64,000 bases of DNA from UBA7672 sp041166025 (GCA_041166025.1 JBEAMJ010000012.1:13598-77597); one strand, 5' to 3'; positions 43,308 to 52,595 are shown, numbered from the stretch's first letter. The notes: a model not told the origin generated them from the letters alone. Made by a program: numbers and translations.

Positions 43308-44516
43308 ATGTCACAGCACGCCTACATATTTGATGCGGTGAGGACGCCGCGGAGTAAGGGCAAGGCGGACGGCGCCTTGCACGAGGTGAAGCCAATTGCT
43401 CTCGTCTCTGGCTTGCTGAACGAGCTTCAGGCGCGTCACGATCTCGATACGGCGCGCGTCGACGACGTGATCTTGGGCTGTGTCACGCCCGTTAAAGACC
43501 AAGGCACCAATATCGCCAAATGCGCGGTGCAGTATGCGGGGTGGGATGAGAGCGTCGCTGGCGTTCAGCTCAATCGATTCTGCGCCTCCGGTCTCGAGGC
43601 GGTGAATATCGCCGCGCAGAAGGTGATATCGGGCTGGGAACAACTCATTGTCGCCGGCGGCGTCGAGAGCATGTCGCGCGTACCGATGGGCTCCGATGGC
43701 GGCGTCGTTGTGTTCGATCCAGAATACTTGATCGGGCAGAGGGCGACGCCGCAGGGCGTGGGCGCTGACCTCATCGCGACGCTGGAAGGATGGTCGCGCG
43801 AGGATGTTGACGCGTTCGCCGTCGAGTCGCAGAAGCGCGCTGCGTACGCGCGGGACAGCGGCTATTTTGATCGCTCGGTTGTACCGGTGAAGGATCGCAA
43901 TGGCGTGACAATCCTCGCCAAGGACGACTTCATCAAACCGAATACAAGTCTTGAAGGGCTGGCTGCGCTGAAGCCTTCATTCGCGCACGCTGCGGCGAAC
44001 GGCGCGGATGCGGCGGCCATTTCCAAGTACCCTGAAGTTGAGCGGATCAATCACGTCCATCACGCGGGAAACTCCTCGGGTATCGTCGATGGCGCCAGCG
44101 CCGTGCTCGTGGGATCGGAATCAATCGGGAGGGATCTGAGGTTGACGCCGCGCGGGCGTGTGGTGGCCGGCGTGATTACAAGCACGGAACCGACGATCAT
44201 GCTTGTAGGGCCGGGCCCAGCAGCGAAGAAATGCCTGGCGGTGGCCGGCATGTCCGCTAACGACATTGATCTCTGGGAGATCAACGAGGCGTTTTCCTCT
44301 GTGGCGATGCGCTACATGCGCGATCTCGGCATCGACCACCAAGTCACCAACGTGAACGGTGGCGCGATTGCGATGGGACACCCACTCGGCGCCACTGGCG
44401 GGGTTCTGGTCAGCATCATGTTGGATGAGTTGGAACGTCGCGGTCTCAAGCGCGGCATGCTGTCCATGTGCGTGGGCGGCGGGATGGGCATCTCCACGAT
44501 TATCGAGCGCGTGTAG
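43308..44516 (+). CDS. fadA: acetyl-CoA acyltransferase (FadA-like thiolase)
   Basis: A 402-residue classical thiolase with active-site Cys about 92 (LNRFCASGLEAVNIAAQK), NEAFSSVAMRY, GGAIAMGHPLGATGG and second Cys in LSMCVGGGMGISTIIERV. It lies 46 bases before a FadB-like gene, the arrangement of FadA with FadB in a trifunctional complex; the symbol is given on that basis. ATG 43308 starts the conserved fold. A 204-base gap upstream holds no recognised element but could carry a promoter. Confidence 0.87.
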   Translation: MSQHAYIFDAVRTPRSKGKADGALHEVKPIALVSGLLNELQARHDLDTARVDDVILGCVTPVKDQGTNIAKCAVQYAGWDESVAGVQLNRFCASGLEAVNIAAQKVISGWEQLIVAGGVESMSRVPMGSDGGVVVFDPEYLIGQRATPQGVGADLIATLEGWSREDVDAFAVESQKRAAYARDSGYFDRSVVPVKDRNGVTILAKDDFIKPNTSLEGLAALKPSFAHAAANGADAAAISKYPEVERINHVHHAGNSSGIVDGASAVLVGSESIGRDLRLTPRGRVVAGVITSTEPTIMLVGPGPAAKKCLAVAGMSANDIDLWEINEAFSSVAMRYMRDLGIDHQVTNVNGGAIAMGHPLGATGGVLVSIMLDELERRGLKRGMLSMCVGGGMGISTIIERV

Positions 44517-44562
44517 AGGCGGCGTGCTTCCGCGTCGGGAGCGGTGACTTGGGCAAACGATC

Positions 44563-46635
44563 ATGAGCATTTGCGGATATGAAGTAGATAAGGACGGCAT
44601 TGCGACCGTCATCATCGACATGCCCGGACCAGTGAATGTCATGAACGGTGACTTTACTGAGAGCATGAAACAGACGATCGGAAACCTTGCGGCCGAGCGT
44701 GACGCAATTGGCGTTGTCATCGCATCCGGAAAGAAGACGTTCTTCGCCGGCGGCGACGTCAAGGGAATGGCCGCGGCGCCGGGCGCTGGGTTCAACGAGC
44801 AGATCACCCACGCGATCATGGCGGGGCGGCATCTCTTCCGGTCGTTCGAGAAGTTAAACCTGCCGATCGTCGCCGCCATAAACGGCGCCGCGCTCGGCGG
44901 GGGTTATGAACTCACGCTCGCTTGCAATTACCGCATCGCCTGGGACGACAAGTCTGTCCTGATCGGCTTGCCGGAGGCGACGCTGGGTTTGCTGCCGGGC
45001 GGGGGCGGCGTCGTGCGGATGACCAAGAAGTTCGGCATTGCTAAGGCGCTGCCGTATCTGATCGACGGCACGACCATGCCGGCGTCGGAGGCGCTTGAGG
45101 CGGGGCTTTTGGATGAGGTCGTCGACCGCGTGGAAGATCTCATACCGCGGGCGAAGGCCTGGATTTTGTCCAATAAGGACAATCCGAACGCGGCGCTTCA
45201 ACCTTGGGATCGGCCTGGTTACCAAATTCCTGGCGGCGATCTATCGGCCTCCGCTGTCCGCGGCTTCGTCAATCAGACCGCGTTCCGATTGTTCGAGGAA
45301 ACACGAGGTCTGCTGCCGAACAAGCAATTGATCTTCGATGTCGCGGTGGAAGCGCTGAAGCTGGATCTCGACACCGCGCTGAAGATCGAGTCGCGAGGAT
45401 TGGCGACGCTCATCATCTCACCGATCAGCAAGAATTTGATGAGCGCCAACTTCTTCCAGTCAACGGAGGTACGTCGGGGCGGCGCGCGTCCGAAGGACAT
45501 TGCGCGGTTTCGGGTGTCCAAAGTCGGCGTCATCGGGACAGGCGATGTTGCGCGGACGCTATCGCGCGCGTCGGCTCTGGCGGGCATCGACACTGTGATC
45601 TTGGGCGCCAAGCCGGGCGACGCGGGGCAAGCCAAGGCTTCGTTGGCGCTTGCTGAGCCTGATGCGCCAGTGCTGGCTGGAATCCTCGCGACCGACGTTC
45701 CCAGCGATTTGTCGGGATGCGAGGTCATTGTCGCGACGGAGAGTGCAGATGAGGCGCTGCTCGGCGCCGTTGAGAAGAGCGCGCGCGAGAGCGTTTGGTG
45801 TGCCCTCAATGATGCAGGCGCGGAGGCCAGCGACCCAAGGACAGAGTTGCGCGGTCGCTTCGTGCGGCTGAGCGTAGCGCCCACCGACCTACAAATGGCG
45901 GTGATCGAAGTTGCCCGCGGGGACTTCAGCAGCGACGGCGCGGTCGCAAAAGTTTACGATTTTCTCCGTCAAATAAGAAGTCAGCCGATTGTCACACTGG
46001 ACACGGGCGTGGCGTTCGTTGAGCGCGTCTTGATCCATCAGCTGGTCGAGGCTCTCTCTCTCGTGGTCGAGGGCGTTAGCCCGGTGCGCGTTGAAAATCT
46101 CTCGCGTGCAATTGGGTTGCGTGAGGCGCCGCTGACAACGATCGATCAGATCGGGCTGGCGCGGTTCGCGAGCCTCGCCAAGCGACACGGACATCCATCG
46201 GTGACGCCGAGGGTGGTTGCCTTGCTCGATCGGATCGTTGCGCAGGGCCGTGGAGGGCGGCAAGCGGGCGCGGGCTTCTACGACTATCCGGCCGCCGGCA
46301 AGGTGCTGTTTCGAGAGCTGAGTGCTCGCTCTGACGATGGGCAGAGCAGCATCGCTGATCAAGACGTCAAGGACCGGTTACTCTTCTCCGCCGTTCTCGA
46401 GAGCATCCGCCAGGTGGAGACTGGCGTTCTGCTTTCGGTGGCCGAGGGAAACATCGCACTCCTGAGGGCGATTGGCGCGCCGATGTGGACGGGGGGGTAC
46501 ATTCAATTTGTCAACACATACGGTCCGCAGAAGTTGCTTGACCAGTGCAATGCCTTGGCCGCGCGCTTTGGCGCTCGGTTTGAGTCACCGCAGATACTGA
46601 TAGAAAAAATGAAAACCGGGGAGAGTTTCGCTTGA
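44563..46635 (+). CDS. fadB: FadB-like protein: intact enoyl-CoA hydratase domain, degenerate dehydrogenase domain
   Basis: A 690-residue FadB/FadJ homologue, cytoplasmic. The N-terminal crotonase domain is intact, with Glu 116 (GGGYEL) and Glu 138 (GLPEATLG) at the classical catalytic positions. The C-terminal (S)-3-hydroxyacyl-CoA dehydrogenase domain begins near 320 but is eroded. The nucleotide loop is VIGTGDVARTL. The motif HFFSP with the catalytic His reads VRLSVAP, so Val stands where His is expected (about 434). The Asn of GFxVNR is Glu (VAFVERV, about 487). It probably hydrates enoyl-CoA but does not oxidise the product; the MaoC and MFE-2-type SDR genes that follow could do so. Domain identity is sure, the loss of function inferred. 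Confidence 0.88.
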   Translation: MSICGYEVDKDGIATVIIDMPGPVNVMNGDFTESMKQTIGNLAAERDAIGVVIASGKKTFFAGGDVKGMAAAPGAGFNEQITHAIMAGRHLFRSFEKLNLPIVAAINGAALGGGYELTLACNYRIAWDDKSVLIGLPEATLGLLPGGGGVVRMTKKFGIAKALPYLIDGTTMPASEALEAGLLDEVVDRVEDLIPRAKAWILSNKDNPNAALQPWDRPGYQIPGGDLSASAVRGFVNQTAFRLFEETRGLLPNKQLIFDVAVEALKLDLDTALKIESRGLATLIISPISKNLMSANFFQSTEVRRGGARPKDIARFRVSKVGVIGTGDVARTLSRASALAGIDTVILGAKPGDAGQAKASLALAEPDAPVLAGILATDVPSDLSGCEVIVATESADEALLGAVEKSARESVWCALNDAGAEASDPRTELRGRFVRLSVAPTDLQMAVIEVARGDFSSDGAVAKVYDFLRQIRSQPIVTLDTGVAFVERVLIHQLVEALSLVVEGVSPVRVENLSRAIGLREAPLTTIDQIGLARFASLAKRHGHPSVTPRVVALLDRIVAQGRGGRQAGAGFYDYPAAGKVLFRELSARSDDGQSSIADQDVKDRLLFSAVLESIRQVETGVLLSVAEGNIALLRAIGAPMWTGGYIQFVNTYGPQKLLDQCNALAARFGARFESPQILIEKMKTGESFA

Positions 46636-46684
46636 GCAGCCGAAGCAGTCTGGCGAACGGCGCTGTTGGGGATCGTTTTCGCCC

Positions 46685-47641
46685 ATGAGCATGCAAGCAC
46701 CTGCGCCCCTGGTCATAGATGCATCTGGCGTCGGTCTGCATACCATTGCCAAGACCTCGCGGCTCGATGCGCGGCGGGTGCTTGCGTTCGCTGCCGGCGT
46801 GCTGGAGAGGTCCGAAGCATACTGGGACGACACGCGCGAGGGCGGGCTGATCGTTCATCCCGGAATTGCTTTCAGCCTCCAACTCCAAAGCCAAAGCCGT
46901 ATCTTGTCCACTCCGGTCCCGGCCGCGCAGATGTCAGCCGATGCATGGGTTGGCGCTGTGCACGCCGAGACAGATCTTCAAATTTACGCGCCATTCGAGG
47001 TCGATCAGGTCATCACCACACAGGGGCGATTGATCGCGCGCAAGCAGACACGCGCGGGCGTTTTCAATGTCGAGCGTTACCGCATGGTGGAATCATCCGG
47101 CCGCCTGCTCGCGGAGATGGACTACAATCTGATGTTTCGCGGCGCGACGCTGGTCGGTGGCGATGTTGCGCTTGAACCGATGCCAACGCGCCGCCGCCCG
47201 CCGGAGCCGTTGCGGCCCAGGAAGATCAGGGAAGTGATCATTCCAAGGGAAGCCCTGCACCATTATACGGCGTGCGCCGATATCTATGCGCCAATTCATA
47301 CTGAGCGCCGCGTCGCCGCCAAAGCAGGCTTCAATGACATCATCCTGCACGGCAGCGCCACCAAGTCGATTGCGCTCTCGGCGGTTGTGCAGACGTTTTT
47401 TGGCGGGGACGCACGCCGTGTGCGCCGCCTCTACGGGCAATTGCGCGCGGTCGTGCCGGCTGAGACGTCCATCATTGTGGAGGCAGTCGCCACCGAAAAT
47501 GACGCCGATGGAAAGCTTAGCGTGTTTTTCCGCGTTTTGAATCACGAGGGCGCGGAGGCGATCAGCAACGGATTGGTAGCCGGGTGGACGCCGGGCGCCC
47601 AGCCGGCGGACGACGTCTCAGGAAAGCGATTGCAGGCATGA
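46685..47641 (+). CDS. MaoC-type enoyl-CoA hydratase 2 (double hot-dog)
   Basis: A 318-residue protein with two hot-dog folds. The C-terminal one carries the catalytic hydratase-2 motif in CADIYAPIHTERRVA (Asp and His), then GFNDIILHGSATKSIAL. The N-terminal half (about residues 30-150) has lost that motif, as in eukaryotic-type hydratase 2. It should hydrate enoyl-CoA to (3R)-hydroxyacyl-CoA. It ends ATGA-overlapping with the MFE-2-type SDR, so the two MFE-2 activities are translationally coupled. It follows the FadB-like gene by 49 bases. Confidence 0.88.
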   Translation: MSMQAPAPLVIDASGVGLHTIAKTSRLDARRVLAFAAGVLERSEAYWDDTREGGLIVHPGIAFSLQLQSQSRILSTPVPAAQMSADAWVGAVHAETDLQIYAPFEVDQVITTQGRLIARKQTRAGVFNVERYRMVESSGRLLAEMDYNLMFRGATLVGGDVALEPMPTRRRPPEPLRPRKIREVIIPREALHHYTACADIYAPIHTERRVAAKAGFNDIILHGSATKSIALSAVVQTFFGGDARRVRRLYGQLRAVVPAETSIIVEAVATENDADGKLSVFFRVLNHEGAEAISNGLVAGWTPGAQPADDVSGKRLQA

Positions 47642-48552
47642 GCGAAATTCGTTTCGACGATCGGGTTGTGGTTGTGACCGGCGCAGGCGGGGGCTTAGGG
47701 CGCGCCTACGCATTGGCGTTCGCAGCGCGCGGTGCGAAGGTCATCGTCAATGATCTTGGCGGCGACATTCGTGGCGAGGGGGAAAACGTCAGCGCCGCGG
47801 ATCGGGTTGTCGGGCAGATTAGAGATCTTGGAGGCGAAGCCGTCTCAAATCACGACTCGGTGGAAAATGGCGAGCGCATCATTGATGCGGCGCTCACGAA
47901 TTTTGGGCGCGTCGATATCGTTGTCAACAATGCTGGTATCCTTCGTGACGCCAGTTTTCGAAAGATGACGGTGGAGGATTGGGAGCGCGTGTATCGGGTG
48001 CATCTGTTCGGCGCGTTCAAGGTCACGCACGCCGCTTGGCCGCACATGCTGGACCAAAGGTTCGGCCGCATAGTGAACACAGCCTCTGCCGCGGGGGCAT
48101 ATGGAAATTTTGGGCAAGCGAACTATTCGGCGATGAAGCTGGGCCTCGTCGGCTTTACCAAGACGCTTGCGGTCGAGGGGGCTGGCAAGAATGTAACGGC
48201 GAACGTCATCGCGCCCGTGGCGGCGTCGCGCCTGCTTGAGACAATCTTGACGCCAGAGCGTATGGCGATCCTTAAGCCAGAATATGTAACGCCGCTCGTT
48301 TTGCGCCTCTGTGCGGAGCACAACGAAGAGAGCGGCTCCTTGTTTGAGGTGGCTGCGGGCTGGATGGCCAAGGTTCGGTGGGAGCGCGCGGAAGGGATCA
48401 GTCTACCAACCAACCCGGTTTTCACCGTGGAGGATGTCGACGCAGGGTGGGAGAAGATCTGCGATTTCTCGGTGTCGGACCATCCGGCAAGCATTCGCGA
48501 TAGATCAGCGGCGGTGACGGCAAAACTCGTAGAGGCGGGGCTCTTGCCTTGA
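47638..48552 (+). CDS. MFE-2-type (3R)-hydroxyacyl-CoA dehydrogenase (SDR)
   Basis: A 304-residue SDR, paralogue of 26182-27108. It has VVTGAGGGLGRAYAL, the long VIVNDLGGDIRGEG insert, VNNAGILRDASF, active site NYSAMK and a ~60-residue C-terminal extension. The ATG at 47638 overlaps the stop of the hydratase (ATGA), which decides the start over the longer frame. Its own stop overlaps the TTG of the next gene. It oxidises (3R)-hydroxyacyl-CoA to 3-ketoacyl-CoA with NAD. Confidence 0.9.
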   Translation: MSEIRFDDRVVVVTGAGGGLGRAYALAFAARGAKVIVNDLGGDIRGEGENVSAADRVVGQIRDLGGEAVSNHDSVENGERIIDAALTNFGRVDIVVNNAGILRDASFRKMTVEDWERVYRVHLFGAFKVTHAAWPHMLDQRFGRIVNTASAAGAYGNFGQANYSAMKLGLVGFTKTLAVEGAGKNVTANVIAPVAASRLLETILTPERMAILKPEYVTPLVLRLCAEHNEESGSLFEVAAGWMAKVRWERAEGISLPTNPVFTVEDVDAGWEKICDFSVSDHPASIRDRSAAVTAKLVEAGLLP

Positions 48553-50366
48553 GGGTATGGGAGTACACGACGGCTGCCTGGGACTGGCTGTACCTGCTAC
48601 GCAATCGGTCGCGCCTCTCGCCCTCTGCGATGGCCGCACATCAAACTCTTGCGAGCCTCGTCGATAGGCAGGTCCGAGTGCGCCCGAACGCCACCATGAT
48701 TGTGACCGCTGAGCGAGAAATGGGTTGGGCGGAATTCGCGGCTCTTTCCAACAAGATCGCCAACATCTTGATGAAAAGCGGCGTGCAAAAGGGTGACGCT
48801 GTCGCGTTGAACATGCAAAATGGGATTCTCTACTTGGCATGCGTCGTGGGCATCACGCGCATTGGCGCGGTCGGCGCGCTCATCAACACCAACCTCAGCG
48901 GCTCCCAGCTCGTCCATTGCGTCACGGAGGTCAACGCGAACATAAGTCTCGTGGATGGACATGGACTGTCCGCACTGCGGGGGTGTGGCAAGGCCTACAT
49001 GGAGGCGAGCCAGTCACCCTGCGTCATCGCTTTTGGTTGCGCAGACGATCAGGCAGAAGAGGAACGGAAGTGGCTGCACAACGGCGATCGTTTGCTGGAC
49101 ACGATTTCGGCGAACGCGCCTGATTCTACTTCGCCAGTTTTACCCGGTGACCGCGCGCTTTACATTTTCACCTCGGGAACCACCGGCTTGCCGAAGCCCG
49201 CGATCATCACGCATCAGAAGTTTGTGTTGGGCGCTGCCGCGCACGCCATTTACTCTTTTCGCGCACGACCAAGCGACCGGATCTACAATTGCCTCCCGCT
49301 CTATCATGGCACCGGTCTTATGGTCGGCGTCGCGGCGTGTTTCTACTCCGGCGCTTCGATGTTTATCCGGCCAAAGTTTTCGGCCTCTGCGCTTATCCAG
49401 GAAGCCAACAAGTACAAGTGCACAGCGCTGGTCTATGTCGGCGAGATCTGTCGTTATCTCCTGAATACGCCCGAGGCGGCGGGCGATCGGAAGTGCTCGC
49501 TCAATCGCGCGGCCGGCAACGGGCTGCGCTCTGATATTTGGAAAAAGTTCAAGCAGCGGTTTGGGCTCAAGCGGATCGGAGAGTTCTATGGCGCGAGCGA
49601 GGCCAATGGGGGTTTCCTAAATGTCCTGAATAAGGACGAAACAATTGGAGTTTCCGGCGCGGTGGTCAGGCTGGTGGAGTACTCGATGGAGGAAGCCTCC
49701 ATAGCCCGTAACGCTGCGGGGTATGCCAAGGAAGTAAAGCCGGGTGACGTGGGGTTGCTGTTGTTTAGAATAAGCGAGAAGGATCAGTTCGACGGTTACA
49801 CGAACCCACACCAATCCGACACCAAAGTCGAACGTGATGTGTTCGAGAACGGCGACCGTTGGTTCAATAGTGGTGATCTTCTCAAGCAGGTCGACGTCGG
49901 CCCTGCCTTCAATCTTATTCACTATCAGTTCGTGGATCGACTTGGAGATACGTTTCGTTGGAAGTCCGAGAACGTTTCAACAAGTGAGGTCGCCGAAGCT
50001 CTCTCCGGCTTTCAAGCAGTGGCGATGGCCGTCGTCTACGGGGTCCCAGTGCCGGGCGCTGATGGCAAAGCGGGGATGGTCGCACTCGCACTTCGGCCGG
50101 ACGTGGGGGCACTGGATTGGCCGGCGTTTGGCGCATTCGTGAGGGATCGATTGCCGCGCTACGCGCGCCCATTGTTTGTACGACTGGTTCCTGAATTCGA
50201 AACCACGGGAACGCACAAGCTCGTCAAGACTAGGCTCATAGAGGAAGCTTTTGATATTCGGCGCATCGCCGACCCAGTGCTGTGCTGGAGTCAAGAAGCG
50301 GGATGCTACGTCCCGCTTAACAGCAAGCGGTTCGACGATATCGTAGCTGGACGTGCAGGCTACTAA
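48549..50366 (+). CDS. long/very-long-chain acyl-CoA synthetase (FATP/FadD6-like)
   Basis: A 605-residue AMP-forming ligase of the FATP-like group. The ATP motif is FTSGTTGLPKPAI near residue 210; FYGASEAN (about 350), the group-specific RWFNSGDLLKQ and DRLGDTFRWKSENVST follow. The last two are hallmarks of very-long-chain acyl-CoA synthetases. The start is a TTG at 48549 that overlaps the preceding stop (TTGA). A hydrophobic N-terminal stretch (AWDWLYLLRN) suits this family, but ATG 48630 cannot be excluded. A bulky or long fatty acid is the likely substrate. Confidence 0.85.
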   Translation: MRVWEYTTAAWDWLYLLRNRSRLSPSAMAAHQTLASLVDRQVRVRPNATMIVTAEREMGWAEFAALSNKIANILMKSGVQKGDAVALNMQNGILYLACVVGITRIGAVGALINTNLSGSQLVHCVTEVNANISLVDGHGLSALRGCGKAYMEASQSPCVIAFGCADDQAEEERKWLHNGDRLLDTISANAPDSTSPVLPGDRALYIFTSGTTGLPKPAIITHQKFVLGAAAHAIYSFRARPSDRIYNCLPLYHGTGLMVGVAACFYSGASMFIRPKFSASALIQEANKYKCTALVYVGEICRYLLNTPEAAGDRKCSLNRAAGNGLRSDIWKKFKQRFGLKRIGEFYGASEANGGFLNVLNKDETIGVSGAVVRLVEYSMEEASIARNAAGYAKEVKPGDVGLLLFRISEKDQFDGYTNPHQSDTKVERDVFENGDRWFNSGDLLKQVDVGPAFNLIHYQFVDRLGDTFRWKSENVSTSEVAEALSGFQAVAMAVVYGVPVPGADGKAGMVALALRPDVGALDWPAFGAFVRDRLPRYARPLFVRLVPEFETTGTHKLVKTRLIEEAFDIRRIADPVLCWSQEAGCYVPLNSKRFDDIVAGRAGY

Positions 50367-50417
50367 GATGAACTTTCGCGGCCTCCCACAAGACCAGCAC
50401 AAATCGAAGAGGGCGTG

Positions 50418-51572
50418 ATGACGGGTCCCCTGGACGGTCTTCGTGTTGTCGAGCTCGGTGGGATCGGGCCAACACCCTATTGCGGGATGCTGCTCGGCGA
50501 CCTTGGCGCGGACGTTATTCGCATCGAGCGTGCATCATCGAGTTCCAGCGCGGTGCGTGGAAACCCACACATGCGCAATCGCCGTTCGATCGCCTTGAAT
50601 TTAAGGACAAGCCGCGGAGCGGAAATGGCGTTGCGGTTGCTGGAGCGTTCGGATGCATGTACGGAGGGCTTTCGCCCAGGGGTGGCGGAACGTCTAGGCT
50701 TTGGCCCTGATGAGGCGCTGGGGCGCAATCCACGGCTGGTATATGGTCGCATGACTGGTTGGGGGCAGGATGGCCCACTCGCGCAGGCCCCAGGTCACGA
50801 CATCAACTATGTGGCGCTGACGGGCGCCCTTCATGCGATCGGCCCGGTGGGCGGCAAGCCCACGCCGCCTCTCAATCTTTTGGGTGACTTCGGAGGCGGC
50901 GGACTTTTCCTCGCCTTCGCGATCTTGGCAGGGGTTCTGGAGGCAAGACGGTCGGGGCGCGGACAAGTCGTCGATATGGCCATGGTGGATGGGGTTGCGT
51001 CGCTCATGTCTGCGTTTGCATTCTATCGCAGCGTCGGAATGTTCGATGACGAAAGACCTGGGGCCAATCTCTTGGGCGGAGCCGCGCACTATTACGACGT
51101 GTACGAGACAAAGGACGGGAAGTATGTGAGCGTCGGCGCCCTAGAGCCCGAGTTCTACGCGGCGTTTGTTCAGGCTCTGGAACTCGACCGCGCCGTATTT
51201 GGCGACGCAGTTTTTAGTCCGGCGCGCGCTAGCGACCCGCGTTGGCCAATGCTCAAAGCGATCGTGGCGGAAAAATTCCGCACACGCACTCAGGCGGAGT
51301 GGTGCGCGCTGCTTGAAGGCAGTGACATTTGCTTTGCGCCGGTGCTGGCCTTTTCTGATGCGCCAAAGCACCCGCACAATGTTGCCCGAAACACATACGT
51401 TGATGTTGGCGGCAGCCTGCAGAACGCGCCGACGCCGCGGTTTGTGCGAACGCCGGCCGCGCCGCCCGAGGTGGCCCGGCTGGCTGGGCAAGATAGCAAA
51501 GACATACTCGAAGAGATCGGCGTGTCCGGTGCGGAGTTCGATGAGTTGGTCGCCGAAAAAGTGGTGACCTAG
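50418..51572 (+). CDS. alpha-methylacyl-CoA racemase-like (CoA transferase family III)
   Basis: A 384-residue member of CoA-transferase family III, in its alpha-methylacyl-CoA racemase branch. His 127 (GHDINYVAL) and Asp 157 (LLGDFGGGG) lie exactly as far apart as the His 126/Asp 156 catalytic pair of mycobacterial MCR. RMTGWGQDGPLA and the N-terminal GLRVVELGGIGPTPYCGMLL also match. Racemases convert (2R)- to (2S)-methylacyl-CoA so that 2-methyl-branched chains can enter beta-oxidation. ATG 50418 has the better ribosome-binding spacing (agaggg); GTG 50415 is the alternative. A second copy is at 53778. Confidence 0.87.
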   Translation: MTGPLDGLRVVELGGIGPTPYCGMLLGDLGADVIRIERASSSSSAVRGNPHMRNRRSIALNLRTSRGAEMALRLLERSDACTEGFRPGVAERLGFGPDEALGRNPRLVYGRMTGWGQDGPLAQAPGHDINYVALTGALHAIGPVGGKPTPPLNLLGDFGGGGLFLAFAILAGVLEARRSGRGQVVDMAMVDGVASLMSAFAFYRSVGMFDDERPGANLLGGAAHYYDVYETKDGKYVSVGALEPEFYAAFVQALELDRAVFGDAVFSPARASDPRWPMLKAIVAEKFRTRTQAEWCALLEGSDICFAPVLAFSDAPKHPHNVARNTYVDVGGSLQNAPTPRFVRTPAAPPEVARLAGQDSKDILEEIGVSGAEFDELVAEKVVT

Positions 51573-51596
51573 AGGAACATCAAAAGGAAGATGGCA

Positions 51597-52577
51597 ATGC
51601 GACTGGTTACCCGCTTCACGGAAACTTTTGGCGTTGAGCACCCGATCGTCCAAGGCGGCATGCAGTGGGTGGGAAAAGCCGAACTCGTCGCCGCCGTCGC
51701 GAATGCAGGCGCGCTTGGCTTCATCACAGCGCTCACCCAGCCCACGCCGGACGCACTCGCCAAGGAGATCGGGCGAACGCGCGAGATGACCGACAAGCCC
51801 TTTGGCGTCAATCTCACGATATTGCCGACGATCACGCCGCCGCCGTACGCCGAGTATCGACAAGCCATCATCGAGAGTGGCGTCAAGATCGTCGAGACGG
51901 CGGGTCATAGGCCACAGGAGCACGTCGACCACCTTAAGCAACATGGCATCAAGGTCATTCACAAGTGTACCGCTGTCCGCCATGCGTTGTCGGCGGAGCG
52001 AATGGGAGTCGACGCTATCTCGATCGATGGCTTTGAATGTGCCGGACATCCGGGTGAGGACGACATTCCTGGCTTGATCTTGATCCCAGCAGCGGCAAAC
52101 AAAGTGAGAGTGCCGATGCTAGCGTCAGGGGGCTTCGGCGATGGCCGGGGGCTGGTGGCGGCGCTCGCGCTCGGCGCCGATGGCATCAACATGGGAACGC
52201 GTTTCTGCGCCACTAAGGAGGCGCCGATCCATGACGCCTTCAAGCAGCAGATGGTGCGCAATGATGAACGTCAGACGGATCTGATTTTCCGTAGCCTCCA
52301 CAACACGGCGCGCGTGATGCGGAATGCAGTCAGCCAGGAGGTTGTCGCCCTAGAGCGAAAGGGCGGCGCCACCTTTGACGACATTCGACACCTTGTGGCG
52401 GGGAAACGCGGCATGGCAGCCATGGCCGAAGGCGATGTGGACGGCGGCGTGTGGACAGCGGGCATGGTCCAGGGTCTGATTGACGACGTTCCGACTGTTC
52501 GTGAACTGGTGGATCGCATCATGGATGAGGCGATTGGCCTCATGACAGGACGCCTGCAGCACATGGTGCGCGCCTAG
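51597..52577 (+). CDS. nitronate monooxygenase / 2-nitropropane dioxygenase family
   Basis: A 326-residue FMN TIM-barrel protein. It has HPIVQGGMQWVGKAEL, DGFECAGHPGED with the family His, ASGGFGDGRGL for FMN phosphate binding and GADGINMGTRFCAT. ATG 51597 is preferred over 51591 because the ribosome-binding sequence aaaggaag would be too close to the earlier start. It sits between an AMACR-like racemase and an acyl-CoA dehydrogenase in a tight run (gaps 24 and 18 bases). This argues for a role on acyl-CoA intermediates rather than on nitronates, though this is inference. A second member is at 27137. Confidence 0.87.
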   Translation: MRLVTRFTETFGVEHPIVQGGMQWVGKAELVAAVANAGALGFITALTQPTPDALAKEIGRTREMTDKPFGVNLTILPTITPPPYAEYRQAIIESGVKIVETAGHRPQEHVDHLKQHGIKVIHKCTAVRHALSAERMGVDAISIDGFECAGHPGEDDIPGLILIPAAANKVRVPMLASGGFGDGRGLVAALALGADGINMGTRFCATKEAPIHDAFKQQMVRNDERQTDLIFRSLHNTARVMRNAVSQEVVALERKGGATFDDIRHLVAGKRGMAAMAEGDVDGGVWTAGMVQGLIDDVPTVRELVDRIMDEAIGLMTGRLQHMVRA

Positions 52578-52595
52578 TCCGCATTGGAGGCAAAT

